58,778 nucleotides of DNA from CAYLZO01 sp964387775. GTDB lineage: Bacteria > Chloroflexota > Anaerolineae > JAAYZQ01. The notes below the pieces were generated by a model. The model had not been told where the DNA came from. It did not search any database and saw nothing but the letters and a program-made list of their open reading frames with translations. The DNA is taken from NCBI GenBank assembly GCA_964387775.1, contig CAYLZO010000004.1, forward strand, positions 1 through 58,778, written 5' to 3'. The stretch's first letter is position 1, and every line of letters begins with the position of its first letter. A program made the translations under genes and the position numbers. This document shows, piece by piece, positions 48,385 to 57,173 of this stretch.

Positions 48385-49038
48385 ATGTTAGTAAAAGACT
48401 ATATGACCCGCCATCCGATCATGATTTCGCCCTCGACGCCTGCTGCCGAGGCGCAAAAGATCATGGTCGAGAACGAAATTCGACATCTGCCCGTCGTCGG
48501 CGATGGCAAGCGACCGTTGGGCCTTGTCACCCGGGAAAGGCTGCGCATTCCCCCGTCTGACCTGGGCAGCCTGAACGTATGGGAGATCACCCGGCTCCTT
48601 TCCCACCTCACCGCCAAGGATGTGATGGTGCGGAGCGCCGATCTTTGTACCATCGGACAAAATGCTACCATTGAGGATGCCGCCCAGCTCATGGCCGAGC
48701 ACAAGATCGGTTGCCTGCCGGTCGTGGACGAGGACGTGGTGGTGGGCATCATCACCGAGATCGACATGATGGAGCAGTTGGCCGTCTTGCTGGGCGGCGG
48801 CGTGCGTGGCGTGCGGGCCATGGTGCGCGTGCCAGACCGAGTGGGAGAGTTTGCCAAGGTGACCAATGCCATTGCCTCACGAGGCTGGGGCATTTATGCC
48901 AGCGGAAGCGTGCCTGCGCCCAAGAAGCCGGGCTATTGGGATGTGGTGATCAAGTTGCGCAATGTCTCCAGAGACGAAATCGTCGCGGTGTTGGAAGAGA
49001 TCAAAGATCACGAGATCATCGACGTGCGCGAGACATAA
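48385..49038 (+). CDS. CBS-CBS-ACT domain protein (AcuB-like)
   Basis: A 217-residue cytoplasmic protein. Two CBS domains: MLVKDYMTRHPIMISPSTPA...RHLPVV, and LTAKDVMVRSADLCTIGQNA...KIGCLPVVDEDVVVGIITE. A C-terminal ACT domain (RAMVRVPDRVGEFAKVTNAI) follows. CBS pairs bind adenosine nucleotides and ACT domains amino acids. The architecture equals AcuB-like proteins, whose role is poorly known. It could sense energy and substrate for the adjacent importer. Confidence 0.88.
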   Translation: MLVKDYMTRHPIMISPSTPAAEAQKIMVENEIRHLPVVGDGKRPLGLVTRERLRIPPSDLGSLNVWEITRLLSHLTAKDVMVRSADLCTIGQNATIEDAAQLMAEHKIGCLPVVDEDVVVGIITEIDMMEQLAVLLGGGVRGVRAMVRVPDRVGEFAKVTNAIASRGWGIYASGSVPAPKKPGYWDVVIKLRNVSRDEIVAVLEEIKDHEIIDVRET

Positions 49039-49076
49039 AATCTGTTCGTAGTTGATGCTTGGTTGTGTCGTCAATG

Positions 49077-49116
49077 GCACAAGAGGGCATGGGACTCTTG
49101 CCATGCCCTCTTGTGC
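49077..49116. terminator. 16-bp hairpin downstream of the CBS-ACT gene
   Basis: GCACAAGAGGGCATGG and its exact complement around an 8-nt loop. There is no T run, but the position just after the stop suits a transcript end. Confidence 0.5.
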
Positions 49117-49221
49117 TTGGCGGCCAAGCCCATCGTTTGGTGACTCGCGACCCAGCACGCTTCTCTTCCACTCAGCCTGGCTTGGGACCTGTCCATCAGT
49201 AACTTTGTACTCACGAGACTA

Positions 49222-49322
49222 GCAAAAGTCATCCTGAGCCACGTCGAAGGAAGACTTTTGCGGTCTCTGAGGCAGAAGCCGCCTGAAATCATCCTGAGCT
49301 CCGTCGAAGGATGATTTCAGGC
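49222..49322. repeat. two TCCTGAGC...TCGAAGGA hairpins
   Basis: GCAAAAGTC...GACTTTTGC and GCCTGAAATCATCCT...AGGATGATTTCAGGC (15 bp) each enclose GAGC-N2-GTCGA. The same core occurs in coding sequence at 11947 (CCTGAGCGAAGTCGAAGG) and, degenerate, near 36117 and 40577. Confidence 0.75.
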
Positions 49323-49473
49323 TAGTTGCAAAAGTACGAAGTTGTTTTCGGACAACCCCTTGGAGGATGCTTCGCTTGATGGTGGATCCAGGTCAGAACG
49401 AACCAACCGTGCGCGTGCAACGCAAAGCGCGTTACCTGCCCTACTTGGTGGGATTGATGCTTTTGTGAACACT

Positions 49474-49573
49474 NNNNNNNNNNNNNNNNNNNNNNNNNNN
49501 NNNNNNNNNNNNNNNNNNNNNNNNNNNNNNNNNNNNNNNNNNNNNNNNNNNNNNNNNNNNNNNNNNNNNNNNN
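49474..49573. other. assembly gap of 100 N
   Basis: Exactly 100 undetermined bases, the conventional size for a gap of unknown length. The real distance between the flanks, and even their adjacency, is not certain. Positions 49323-49473 before it hold no gene that I can support. Confidence 0.99.
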
Positions 49574-49599
49574 GAATTGCTGATTGATGGGTAGAAGCT

Positions 49600-49923
49600 G
49601 TGACCAAACTCGTGCATCCTGAACTCAGTTACGAGGTCTGCTTGAACTCAAAGTTGTGCCTGCCATCGAGCCAGTTCACAAGGCACAGGCCATCTCGTAC
49701 TTGAAAGTCACCGATGCCGACCTGGCGATTGTCGTCAACTATGGCGACGCTTCCCTCGTGGATGAGCGGCTGCCTAACTTTTTGCGCGACAGACACCCCG
49801 AGTTTTCGTGGCAGCCTCGGCCTGTGGCTCAAGGCATACCTACGTCGCCTGAACCTAAAACTTGGCTTGCTGGCGAATTTCTATGGCACCAGGCTGTCCA
49901 TGACGCCGGTTCGGATACGATAG
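49600..49923 (+). pseudogene. GxxExxY-family gene remnants
   Basis: Frame 1 gives KLVHPELSYEV, the family N-terminus. After a deletion of about 55 codons and a frame change, LLELKVVPAIEPVHKAQAIS and YLKVTDADLAIVVNY give the LELK-type nuclease-like core. A third frame gives LKLGLLANFYG, a second copy of the family C-terminus. The gene is clearly broken. GxxExxY proteins have a PD-(D/E)XK-like fold and unknown function. Confidence 0.75.
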
Positions 49924-50031
49924 GCAAAGGACCATAACAATGGGACGTGGAAAGAAAACATATGGAAACTCACAAATTCGTTTCATTCCGAGTTCGCTGT
50001 AGTATTCCAAGAGAGAGACAAGGAGGCAAGC

Positions 50032-51489
50032 GTGATCCAATCTTCTTTCAGCGAAAACCGCTCGGTTTTGTTTCGGGTGCTGAGCGACGATCAGATATGG
50101 GAGATCCGCCAGGCGGCGTTCGACGTCCTGGAAAAGACCGGCTGCCAGATGCTGCACGACGGCGCGCGTGACCTGCTCAAGCGGGCCGGGGCTGTCGTCA
50201 AGGGCGAGCGGGCGTGGGTGCCACGCCACATCGTCGAGGCGTGCATCCGCACGGCACCCAAGGGCTTCACCATCTACGACCGGGATGGGCGGCGGGCGAT
50301 GGAGGTCGAGGGGCGCAAGAGCTACTACGGCACCTCCACGGCCAGCCCCAACACCCGCGACGTTTTCAGCGGCGAGATCCGCGAGACGCGCGTGGCCGAC
50401 ATCGCCCTGGGCGCCCAGGTGGCCGACGCGCTGCCCAACATCGACTGGGTGATGCCCATGGGCTCGTCGCAGGACGTCCACCCCCTGGCCGCCGACGTCT
50501 ACGAATTCGAGGCGGTGGTCACCAACACGAGCAAGCCGCTGGCCTTCATCGGCTACTCGCCCCGGGGCGTGGAGCTGATCTACGAGATGGCCGCCGAGGT
50601 CGCCGGCGGGCTGGACGCGCTCCGCCGGCGACCCTTCCTGCTGGCCTACCCCGAGCCCATCTCGCCCTTTGTCTTTCCCGCCGACGTCGTGGACCGCATG
50701 TTCATCGCCGCCGACCTCTTCCTGCCCCAGATTCCCGGCCCGACGGTCCAGCCCGGCGCCACGGGGCCGGTGACGATGGCCGGGGCCGTGGCCCAACTGA
50801 TCGCTGAGGGGCTGATGGGCCTGGTCCTGGTCCAACTGCGCCGGCCCGGCGCGCCCTGCTGCCTGAGCGGCAACATGGGTATCATGGACATGCGCTCGGC
50901 GCTGATGACCATGGCCGCGCCGGAGATGAGCCTGGGGCTGGCCGCCCAGGCCGAGGTGGCCCAGTCCTTCGGGCTGCCCACCTGGGGCCTGGCCGGCGCC
51001 ACCGACGCCAAGGTGCTCGACGCTCAGGCCGGCATCGAGAGCGCCTTCTCCATCCTGGCCCAGGGGCTGGCCGGCCTGAACCTGATCCACGACGTGGGCT
51101 ACATGGACAGCGGCATGGCCTGCTCGGCCGAGATGCTGGTTTTGGGCGACGAGGTGATCGGCATGGCCAAGCGCTTCATCCGAGGCATGGACGTCAACGC
51201 CGAGACGCTGGCCCGGGGGCTGGTCGAGAAGGTCGGCCCCGGCGGCCACTTTTTGCAGGAGAAACACACCGTCCGCCACTTCCGCGACGAGCTGTGGGTG
51301 CCCGGCCTGCTGGCCCGCGAGCACCGCGACATCTGGCGGCTGGCCGGCGGCAAGGACATGGCCCAGCGCGTCCAGGAAAAGGTCCACGACCTCGTCGAAA
51401 GCCACCGGCCCAAGCCCCTGCCGGACAGGGTCGTTGGGGCCCTGGCCGGTCTCAGAGAGAGAGGGGCTGCTGAACTGCGTGATGCGTGA
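50032..51489 (+). CDS. MttB-family methyltransferase, paralogue 4 (non-pyrrolysine)
   Basis: A 485-residue MttB-family protein: PISPFVFPADVVDRMFIAADL, GATGPVTMAGAVAQLIAEG, GATDAKVLDAQAGIESAFS and IHDVGYMDSGMACSAEMLV. No in-frame TAG. GTG 50032 follows AAGGAGG. The last residues (LRDA) and the stop arise from a GCGTGATGCGTGA repeat. It leads a different gene set (racemase-like, gcvPA, gcvPB), so its substrate probably differs from that of copies 1-3. Confidence 0.9.
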   Translation: MIQSSFSENRSVLFRVLSDDQIWEIRQAAFDVLEKTGCQMLHDGARDLLKRAGAVVKGERAWVPRHIVEACIRTAPKGFTIYDRDGRRAMEVEGRKSYYGTSTASPNTRDVFSGEIRETRVADIALGAQVADALPNIDWVMPMGSSQDVHPLAADVYEFEAVVTNTSKPLAFIGYSPRGVELIYEMAAEVAGGLDALRRRPFLLAYPEPISPFVFPADVVDRMFIAADLFLPQIPGPTVQPGATGPVTMAGAVAQLIAEGLMGLVLVQLRRPGAPCCLSGNMGIMDMRSALMTMAAPEMSLGLAAQAEVAQSFGLPTWGLAGATDAKVLDAQAGIESAFSILAQGLAGLNLIHDVGYMDSGMACSAEMLVLGDEVIGMAKRFIRGMDVNAETLARGLVEKVGPGGHFLQEKHTVRHFRDELWVPGLLAREHRDIWRLAGGKDMAQRVQEKVHDLVESHRPKPLPDRVVGALAGLRERGAAELRDA

Positions 51490-51513
51490 TACGTGATACG
51501 TCACGAATCACGC
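51478..51513. repeat. CGTGATGCGTGATAC repeat at the mttB4 stop
   Basis: Tandem CGTGATR words with inverted GCGTGAT/ATCACGC ends. It encodes the C-terminal Arg-Asp-Ala and the stop of mttB4. Confidence 0.65.
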
Positions 51514-51536
51514 AAAAGTCAAAAGGAGTCAGAAAC

Positions 51537-52325
51537 ATGCACTACCAAAACCGTGACATGGGCATCAACTACATCAAGGCCCGCAAGGACCATTGCTGCT
51601 ACGGGATGGGCCTGGGCATCATCATCCTGGACGACGTCTACCCCGGCTTTCCGGGCGACGTGCGCAACGCCAGCGCCTTCCCCTTCCCCATCCAGTACGA
51701 AATCGCCGAGGGGGTGGACATCTGGGCGCTGGTCCACGAGGACGACAAGTCGCCCTGCCGCGCGCCGATCCTGCGCGCCGCCAAAAAGCTGGAGTCGATG
51801 GGCTGCCGGGCCATCGCCGCCGAGTGCGGCTACTTTGCCTACTTTCAGCGCGACGTCGCCGCCCACGTGGACGTGCCCGTCTTTATGTCCAGCCTGCTCC
51901 AAGTGCCGTGGGCGCAGCAGCTCATCGGCCCGGACCAGGTGGTCGGTATCCTGGTCGCCCGCGAGGCGCAGTTGACCGACGCCCACCTGGAGGCCGTCGG
52001 CGTGCACCTGGGCAGCAATTACGTCGTCACCGGCGCCGAGGGCGACGGCCGTTGTCCCGAGTTCGAGCACCTGTGGTACGCGCCCAAACGCACCGACCCG
52101 CCGGGCGCCCATTACGACAAGGCCGAGAAGGACTTTGTGGCCGTGGCCGTCGAGTTCTACCAGGCCCACCCCAACATGGGAGCCATGATGCTCGAATGCA
52201 CCGGCATGCAACCCTTTGCCCGCGCCATCCAGCGCGAGATCGACGTCCCCATCTTTAGCTGGGGCACGCTGCTGGACTTTGCCTACTCGGTGGCCGTCCA
52301 CCGCGACTATTACGGGCACGTGTGA
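51537..52325 (+). CDS. aspartate/glutamate racemase superfamily protein
   Basis: A 262-residue protein. AECGYFAYFQRDVAAHVDVPVFMSSLL provides the first conserved Cys, and MLECTGMQPFARAIQREIDVPIF the second; these two cysteines are the acid-base pair of the Asp/Glu racemase family. The N-terminus GMGLGIIILDDVYPGFPGDVRN is typical of an uncharacterised subgroup. AAAGGAG precedes the ATG at 51537. It sits between mttB4 and gcvPA with overlapping stop and start, so it likely works on the same compound. It may be a racemase or a decarboxylase-like enzyme. Confidence 0.8.
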   Translation: MHYQNRDMGINYIKARKDHCCYGMGLGIIILDDVYPGFPGDVRNASAFPFPIQYEIAEGVDIWALVHEDDKSPCRAPILRAAKKLESMGCRAIAAECGYFAYFQRDVAAHVDVPVFMSSLLQVPWAQQLIGPDQVVGILVAREAQLTDAHLEAVGVHLGSNYVVTGAEGDGRCPEFEHLWYAPKRTDPPGAHYDKAEKDFVAVAVEFYQAHPNMGAMMLECTGMQPFARAIQREIDVPIFSWGTLLDFAYSVAVHRDYYGHV

Positions 52326-53707
52326 TGCCGGCCTATCCCTACGTCCCCAACTCGGAGCCGGGCGTCAAGGCCGAGATGCTGCGCGCTGTCGGCGCCGCGT
52401 CGGTGGACGAGTTCTACGAGGACGTGCCCGAGGCCCTGCGCCTGCGCGAGCCGCTGGACCTGCCGCCGCCGCTGCGCTCCGAGCACGAGCTCAAGCGCCA
52501 CGTCGAGGGCCTGCTGGCCCGCAATACGCCCTGCACCAAAGCCCTCAGCTTCCTGGGCGGCGGCTGCTATCAGCACCACGTGCCCGCCGTCTGCGACGAG
52601 GTCAACCGCCGCGGCGAATTCCTGACCGCCTACGCCGGCGAGCCCTACGACGACCACGGCCGCTTCCAGGCCCTCTTCGAGTACGCCAGCATGATGGGCG
52701 AGCTGCTGGACATGGACGTGGTCAACGTGCCGACCTACGACGGCTTCCAGGCGGCGGCCACGGCGCTGCGCATGGCCGGGCGGCTGACACAGCGCCGGGG
52801 TGCGCTGCTGTGCGGGACCATCGGCCGGGCCAAGCTCTCCAAGATCCGCGACTACAACCGGTGGGCGATGGACGTCGCGTTGCTGCCCTATGACCCGGCC
52901 ACCGGCCTGCTGGACCTCGACGCGCTGCGGGCCGCCATCTCGGACGAGACCGCGGCCGTCTATTTCGAGAACCCGTCCTACCTGGGCTTCCTCGAAACGC
53001 AGGGCGCCGAGATCGCGCGCATCGCCCACGCCCACGGCGCCGAGTGCATCGTCGGCGTCAATCCCCTCTCCCTGGGCGTGCTGGCCCCGCCCGCCGAGTA
53101 CGGCGCCGACCTCGTCTGCGGCGACATCCAGCCGCTGGGCGTGCACATGCAGTACGGCGGCGGCCACGGCGGGTTCATCGCCAGCCGCGACGAGCCGCGC
53201 TACGTGATGGAGTACCCCTCGCGGCTGTTCGGCATCGCGCCGACGCGGGTGCCGGGCGAGTACGGCTTTGGCGACGTGGCCTACGAGCGCACGTCCTTCG
53301 CCGTCCGCGAGGAGGGCAAAGAGTGGGTCGGCACGGCGGCGGCGCTGTGGGGCATCACGGCCGGCGTCTACCTGGCGCTGCTGGGGCCGCAAGGCATCTT
53401 TGAATTGGGCGAGGGCATCATGGCCCGGGCGCGGTACGCGATGACGCGGTTGGATCGGGTATCGGGTATCCGGGCGCCGGGGATCGGGGGCGTGCATTTC
53501 GGCGAGTTTGTGGTGAATTTCGACGGCATGGGCCGGACGGTGGCCGAGGTCAACGGGGCGCTGCGGGCGCGGGGCATTTTCGGCGGCGCCGACCTGAGCG
53601 CCGAGTTCCCCGATCTGGGCCAGAGCGCGCTCTACAGCGTGACCGAGGTCCACAGCCAGGCCGACATCGACCGGCTGGCGGACGAGTTGGCGGAGGTGGT
53701 GCGATGA
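52325..53707 (+). CDS. gcvPA: glycine dehydrogenase (P protein) subunit 1-like
   Basis: A 460-residue N-terminal-half P protein: PYVPNSEPGVKAEMLRAVGA, FLGGGCYQHHVPAVCDEVNR, FLTAYAGEPYDDHGRFQALFEYASMM in part, and GGGHGGFIASRD. Subunit 1 lacks the PLP lysine and pairs with subunit 2. The family form reads PY-TPYQ(A/P)E; here it is AYAGEPYDDHGRFQ, a deviation that hints at another substrate. The ATG overlaps the previous stop (TGATG). No gcvH, gcvT or lpd gene is in the window. Confidence 0.85.
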   Translation: MPAYPYVPNSEPGVKAEMLRAVGAASVDEFYEDVPEALRLREPLDLPPPLRSEHELKRHVEGLLARNTPCTKALSFLGGGCYQHHVPAVCDEVNRRGEFLTAYAGEPYDDHGRFQALFEYASMMGELLDMDVVNVPTYDGFQAAATALRMAGRLTQRRGALLCGTIGRAKLSKIRDYNRWAMDVALLPYDPATGLLDLDALRAAISDETAAVYFENPSYLGFLETQGAEIARIAHAHGAECIVGVNPLSLGVLAPPAEYGADLVCGDIQPLGVHMQYGGGHGGFIASRDEPRYVMEYPSRLFGIAPTRVPGEYGFGDVAYERTSFAVREEGKEWVGTAAALWGITAGVYLALLGPQGIFELGEGIMARARYAMTRLDRVSGIRAPGIGGVHFGEFVVNFDGMGRTVAEVNGALRARGIFGGADLSAEFPDLGQSALYSVTEVHSQADIDRLADELAEVVR

Positions 53708-55284
53708 GGGACATCACGAACGAACGGCCCAAGCTGCGCCGTTTTCACCAGGCCCGCTGGGACGAGCCCATCATCTTTGAGCTGAGCCGACGGGGCCAGC
53801 GCGGCGTCCTCGTGCCCGAGGTCGAGCCGGGCATCCGCGAGCAGGTGGGGGACGTGGCGGATGCCACGCATCCGTTGGACGCCCTGCCCGAGACGCTGCG
53901 CCGCAAGGCGCCGCCGGCCCTGCCCGAGCTGGCCCAGCCGCAGGTGCTGCGCCACTACGTCCGGCTGTCGCAGGAGAACCTGGGCGCCGACCTGAACGTC
54001 GACGTCGGCCAGGGCACGTGCACGATGAAGTACAGCCCCAAGGTCCACGACCAACTGGCTGCCTCGCCCCGGATGGCCGCCCTGCACCCGCTCCAGGACG
54101 CGGACACCGTGCAGGGCATCCTGGCGGTGATGTGGCGCTTTGAGCAGATGCTGAAGGAAATCTCGGGCCTGGACCGCTTTTCGCTGCAACCGGCGTCCGG
54201 CTCGGCGGCGATTTACGCCAACGCGGCCATCATCCGCGCCTACCACGAGTCGCGGGGCGAGGCCGGGCAGCGTGACGAGGTTTTAACCACGATTTTCTCC
54301 CACCCGTCCAACGCCGCCTGCGCCCAAACCGCCGGCTTCCGTGTCGTCACCCTCTACCCCGACGCCGACGGCTACCCCGACCTGGAGGCCCTCAAGGCCG
54401 CCGTCTCGGCGCGGACCGCCGGGCTGATGATCACCAATCCCGAGGACACGGGCATTTTCAACCCCCGGATCGCCGAGTTTGTGCGGGTGGTCCACGAGGC
54501 GGGCGGGCTGTGCGCCTACGACCAGGCCAATGCCAACGGCATCCTGGGCATCACGCGCGCCCGCGAGGCGGGGTTCGACCTCTGCCACTTTAACCTGCAC
54601 AAGACCTTTTCCACGCCCCACGGCTGCGGCGGGCCGGGGGCCGGCGTCGTCGGCGCATCTGCGGCGCTGGCGCGTTTCCTGCCGGTGCCGCTGGTCGCCT
54701 TTGACGGCGAGCGCTACACCCTCGATTGGGACCGGCCGGACAGCATCGGCAAGGTGAGCCCCTGGTACGGCAACGCCTCGGTGATCCTCAAGGCCTACGC
54801 CTGGGTGATGAGCCTCGGCGCCGAGGGGCTGCGCCAGGTGGCCGAGGTCGCCGTGCTGAACAACAACTACCTGCTGGAAAAAGTGCGGGCCATCCCCGGC
54901 GCGAGCGCGCCCTACGCCGAGGGTAAACGCCGCATCGAGCAGGTGCGCTATAGCTGGCAGAAACTGGCCGAGGAGACCGGCGTCCACTCGGAGGAGCTCG
55001 GGCTGCGCGCCGCCGACTTTGGCGTGCATTACTGGACCAGCCACCACCCTTTCGTCGTGCCCGAGCCTTGCACTCTGGAGCCGACCGAGTCCTACTCGAA
55101 GCAGGAGCTGGACGAGTACGCGGCCATCCTGGCCCACGTCGCCGAGGAGGCGCGGACCGACCCGGGGCGGGTCAAGACCGCGCCGCATTGCAGCACGATC
55201 CACAGCATCGACCACGAGCCGCTGGACGATCCGGACCGGTGGGCGATGACGTGGCGGGCGTACCGGAGGAAAATGGGCAAATGA
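53704..55284 (+). CDS. gcvPB: glycine dehydrogenase (P protein) subunit 2-like
   Basis: A 526-residue C-terminal-half P protein: LSQENLGADLNVDVGQGTCTM replaces the usual LS..NY..D....LGSCTMKYNP, and the PLP lysine is in FNLHKTFSTPHGCGGPGAG (the fourth Gly is Cys). The end shows the expected WTSHHPFVVPEPCTLEPTES. In the glycine cleavage system it decarboxylates glycine. It overlaps gcvPA by 4 nt (ATGA). It is about 40 residues longer than usual. Together with the variant motif of subunit 1 this leaves open an unconventional substrate. Confidence 0.87.
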   Translation: MRDITNERPKLRRFHQARWDEPIIFELSRRGQRGVLVPEVEPGIREQVGDVADATHPLDALPETLRRKAPPALPELAQPQVLRHYVRLSQENLGADLNVDVGQGTCTMKYSPKVHDQLAASPRMAALHPLQDADTVQGILAVMWRFEQMLKEISGLDRFSLQPASGSAAIYANAAIIRAYHESRGEAGQRDEVLTTIFSHPSNAACAQTAGFRVVTLYPDADGYPDLEALKAAVSARTAGLMITNPEDTGIFNPRIAEFVRVVHEAGGLCAYDQANANGILGITRAREAGFDLCHFNLHKTFSTPHGCGGPGAGVVGASAALARFLPVPLVAFDGERYTLDWDRPDSIGKVSPWYGNASVILKAYAWVMSLGAEGLRQVAEVAVLNNNYLLEKVRAIPGASAPYAEGKRRIEQVRYSWQKLAEETGVHSEELGLRAADFGVHYWTSHHPFVVPEPCTLEPTESYSKQELDEYAAILAHVAEEARTDPGRVKTAPHCSTIHSIDHEPLDDPDRWAMTWRAYRRKMGK

Positions 55285-55296
55285 GCAAATCGGCAA

Positions 55297-56454
55297 ATGG
55301 CTAGACTGGGCTTGATCGTCAACCCCGTCGCCGGCCTCGGCGGGCGGGTGGGCCTCAAGGGCAGCGACGGGGCCGAGATCCAGCGGCGGGCGCGCGAGCT
55401 GGGCGCCGAGCCCCACGCCCACGACCGCGCCGTCGAGGCGCTGGCCCGGCTGCGCCAGGTGGACGAGCTGGAGATCGTCACCTATCCCGACGAGATGGGT
55501 GAGAATGCCGCCCGCGCCGTTGGGTTTGAGCCGACGGTGCTTGGCCTCATCACGCCCGGCGCGACGACGGCAGAAGACACGCGAGAAGCCGCCCGCGAGA
55601 TGCAGCAGCACGGCGTCGACCTGCTGCTCTTTGCCGGCGGCGACGGCACGGCCCGCGACGTTTACGAGGCCATCGGCAGCAGCGGATTGCCGGCGCTGGG
55701 CATCCCGGCCGGGGTGAAAATCCACTCGGCAGTCTATGCCACGCATCCGCGCAGCGCCGGCGAGTTGGCGGCCCTCTACCTCCAGGGCCGCGTCGCCGAG
55801 CTGCGCGAGGCGGAGGTGATGGACATCGACGAGGTGGCCTTCCGGCAGGGCTCCCTCTCGGCGCGGCTGTACGGCTATCTGCGGGTGCCCTTCCGCTCGC
55901 GCCTGGTGCAGAGCCAGAAGGTGCCCAGCAGCGGCGAGGCGGCCTCCCTGGCGGCCATCGCCGAGGACGTGGCGGCCAAGATGGAGCCGGGCGTGCTCTA
56001 CATCCTCGCGCCGGGGACGACGACGCGGGCGATTGCGGAGGCGTTGGGCGTGGAAAAGACGTTGCTGGGGGTGGATGTGGTGGAGAGTGGGCAGTGGTCG
56101 GTGGATAGTGGCCAGCGGGAGGTCAGGTTGGTGGCGGCGGACGTGAACGAGGCGGAGTTGCTGGCCTTGATCGAGGGACGGGAGGCTCGGATCGTGGTCA
56201 CGCCCATCGGTGGGCAGGGCTATCTCTTTGGGCGGGGCAACCAGCAGATCAGCCCCCGGGTGATCGAGCGGGTGGGGCCGGAGAACGTGGTCGTCGTCAG
56301 CACGCCGGACAAGCTGCACGCGCTGGGCACGGCGCCGCTGCTGGTGGACACCGGCGACCGGGCTGTGGACGAGACGTTGAGCGGCTACGTGATGGTGGTG
56401 ACGGGTTACAACGAGCGGGCGGTGCGGCGGGTGGCAGTGGGTGGGTACAGCTAG
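55297..56454 (+). CDS. ATP-NAD kinase/AcoX-like protein
   Basis: A 385-residue member of the ATP-NAD/AcoX kinase-like family: LGLIVNPVAGLGGRVGLKGSD at the N-terminus and LLLFAGGDGTARDVYEAI (GGDGT at 114-118), then GIPAGVKIHSAVYA. The GGDGT loop binds nucleotide in NAD kinases. AcoX proteins accompany 2-oxo acid or acetoin dehydrogenases. Codons near residue 267 carry a CAGTGG-type repeat (VESGQWSVDSGQ). It starts 12 nt after gcvPB. A partial copy of its 3' end lies beyond mazF. Role uncertain. Confidence 0.82.
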   Translation: MARLGLIVNPVAGLGGRVGLKGSDGAEIQRRARELGAEPHAHDRAVEALARLRQVDELEIVTYPDEMGENAARAVGFEPTVLGLITPGATTAEDTREAAREMQQHGVDLLLFAGGDGTARDVYEAIGSSGLPALGIPAGVKIHSAVYATHPRSAGELAALYLQGRVAELREAEVMDIDEVAFRQGSLSARLYGYLRVPFRSRLVQSQKVPSSGEAASLAAIAEDVAAKMEPGVLYILAPGTTTRAIAEALGVEKTLLGVDVVESGQWSVDSGQREVRLVAADVNEAELLALIEGREARIVVTPIGGQGYLFGRGNQQISPRVIERVGPENVVVVSTPDKLHALGTAPLLVDTGDRAVDETLSGYVMVVTGYNERAVRRVAVGGYS

Positions 56455-56485
56455 ATTGATGATTTGGATCTCCTGCTGGTATGAC

Positions 56486-56514
56486 TGGACAGATGTCCCA
56501 ATGCGTGGTAGGAT
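56486..56514 (+). promoter_or_regulatory. mazEF promoter with palindrome on the -35 box
   Basis: TGGACA (56486-56491), 17 bp, TAGGAT (56509-56514). GGACA-GA-TGTCC (56487-56498) is a palindrome across the -35 box, a plausible MazE/MazEF site. Confidence 0.5.
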
Positions 56515-56548
56515 CAATCCGAATTTCAGGGCTTGGAGGTGAGTCATC

Positions 56549-56800
56549 TTGGAGGAAATCGCATCTGTTCGCAAAGTTACCGTTTCGCTGCCGGAGAACC
56601 TGGTGGAGTTTGCAGACCAGGAAGCTGCCCGTCTTGAGCTAAGCCGAAGTGCGCTCATCGCCCGTGTTTTGGCCGAGAGCAAGGCCAAGTACGAGGCGGA
56701 TTTGGCTGCCGAAGGGTACCGCTTCTATGCTCAAGAAGCCAGCGAGTTCGCTGAGGCGAGCGCCCGCGCTGTGGCGGAGGCTTGGGGCGATGATGGTTAA
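56549..56800 (+). CDS. mazE: ribbon-helix-helix antitoxin (MazE-type)
   Basis: An 83-residue antitoxin: VRKVTVSLPENLVEFADQEAARLELSRSALIARVL-type sequence is a ribbon-helix-helix DNA-binding domain, followed by an acidic-helical tail that should block MazF. TTG 56549 with GGAGG 9 nt upstream is the start. It overlaps the toxin gene by 11 nt. Confidence 0.85.
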   Translation: MEEIASVRKVTVSLPENLVEFADQEAARLELSRSALIARVLAESKAKYEADLAAEGYRFYAQEASEFAEASARAVAEAWGDDG

Positions 56801-57173
56801 GCGAGGTGAGATCTACTGGGTCCAGTTCGATCCGGTCAAGGGCAGTGAGCAGGGCGGACTGCGCCCTGCTCTCGTGGTTCAGAACGACGTAGGCAATCGT
56901 TATAGCCCGACTACGGTGGTCGTGGCCATTACAACACGGGCGATACCGCCCAAACCCTACCCCTTCTTGGTGGTTGTCGAGCCTGGGGAAAGCGGCCTGC
57001 CGCAGCGGAGTGCAGTCAATTGCGCCCAGATAGCCACGATCCAGCAAGCTGGCCCAGCTTCACGATTGCGACCGGCGCGGGGGGAATTGGAAGTTCATCC
57101 CATCGGACAGTTGAGCGCGGAAAAGATGGTCGAGGTGGATGCGGCACTCAAGTTCAACCTGGCGCTCCGCTGA
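56790..57173 (+). CDS. mazF: MazF/PemK-type mRNA interferase
   Basis: A 127-residue MazF: KRGEIYWVQFDPVKGSEQGG, RPALVVQNDVGNRYSPTTVVV, PFLVVVEPGESGLPQRSAVNC, ending VDAALKFNLAL. The R-G-E-I, R-P-A-L-V-V and S-x-V-x-C segments are family markers of this sequence-specific endoribonuclease. It starts with ATGATG. The pair stands between the AcoX-like gene and a fragment of that gene's 3' end. Confidence 0.92.
   Translation: MMVKRGEIYWVQFDPVKGSEQGGLRPALVVQNDVGNRYSPTTVVVAITTRAIPPKPYPFLVVVEPGESGLPQRSAVNCAQIATIQQAGPASRLRPARGELEVHPIGQLSAEKMVEVDAALKFNLALR

Noticed and set aside
49363..49470. Start of a membrane transporter before the gap
   Set aside because: A frame beginning near 49375 looks hydrophobic (YLPYLVGLMLL), but it stops at TGA just before the N run and has no family motif.
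35943..51489. Pyrrolysine (in-frame TAG) in the MttB-family genes
   Set aside because: All four frames run from start to stop at normal family length with no internal TAG, so these are non-pyrrolysine homologues.
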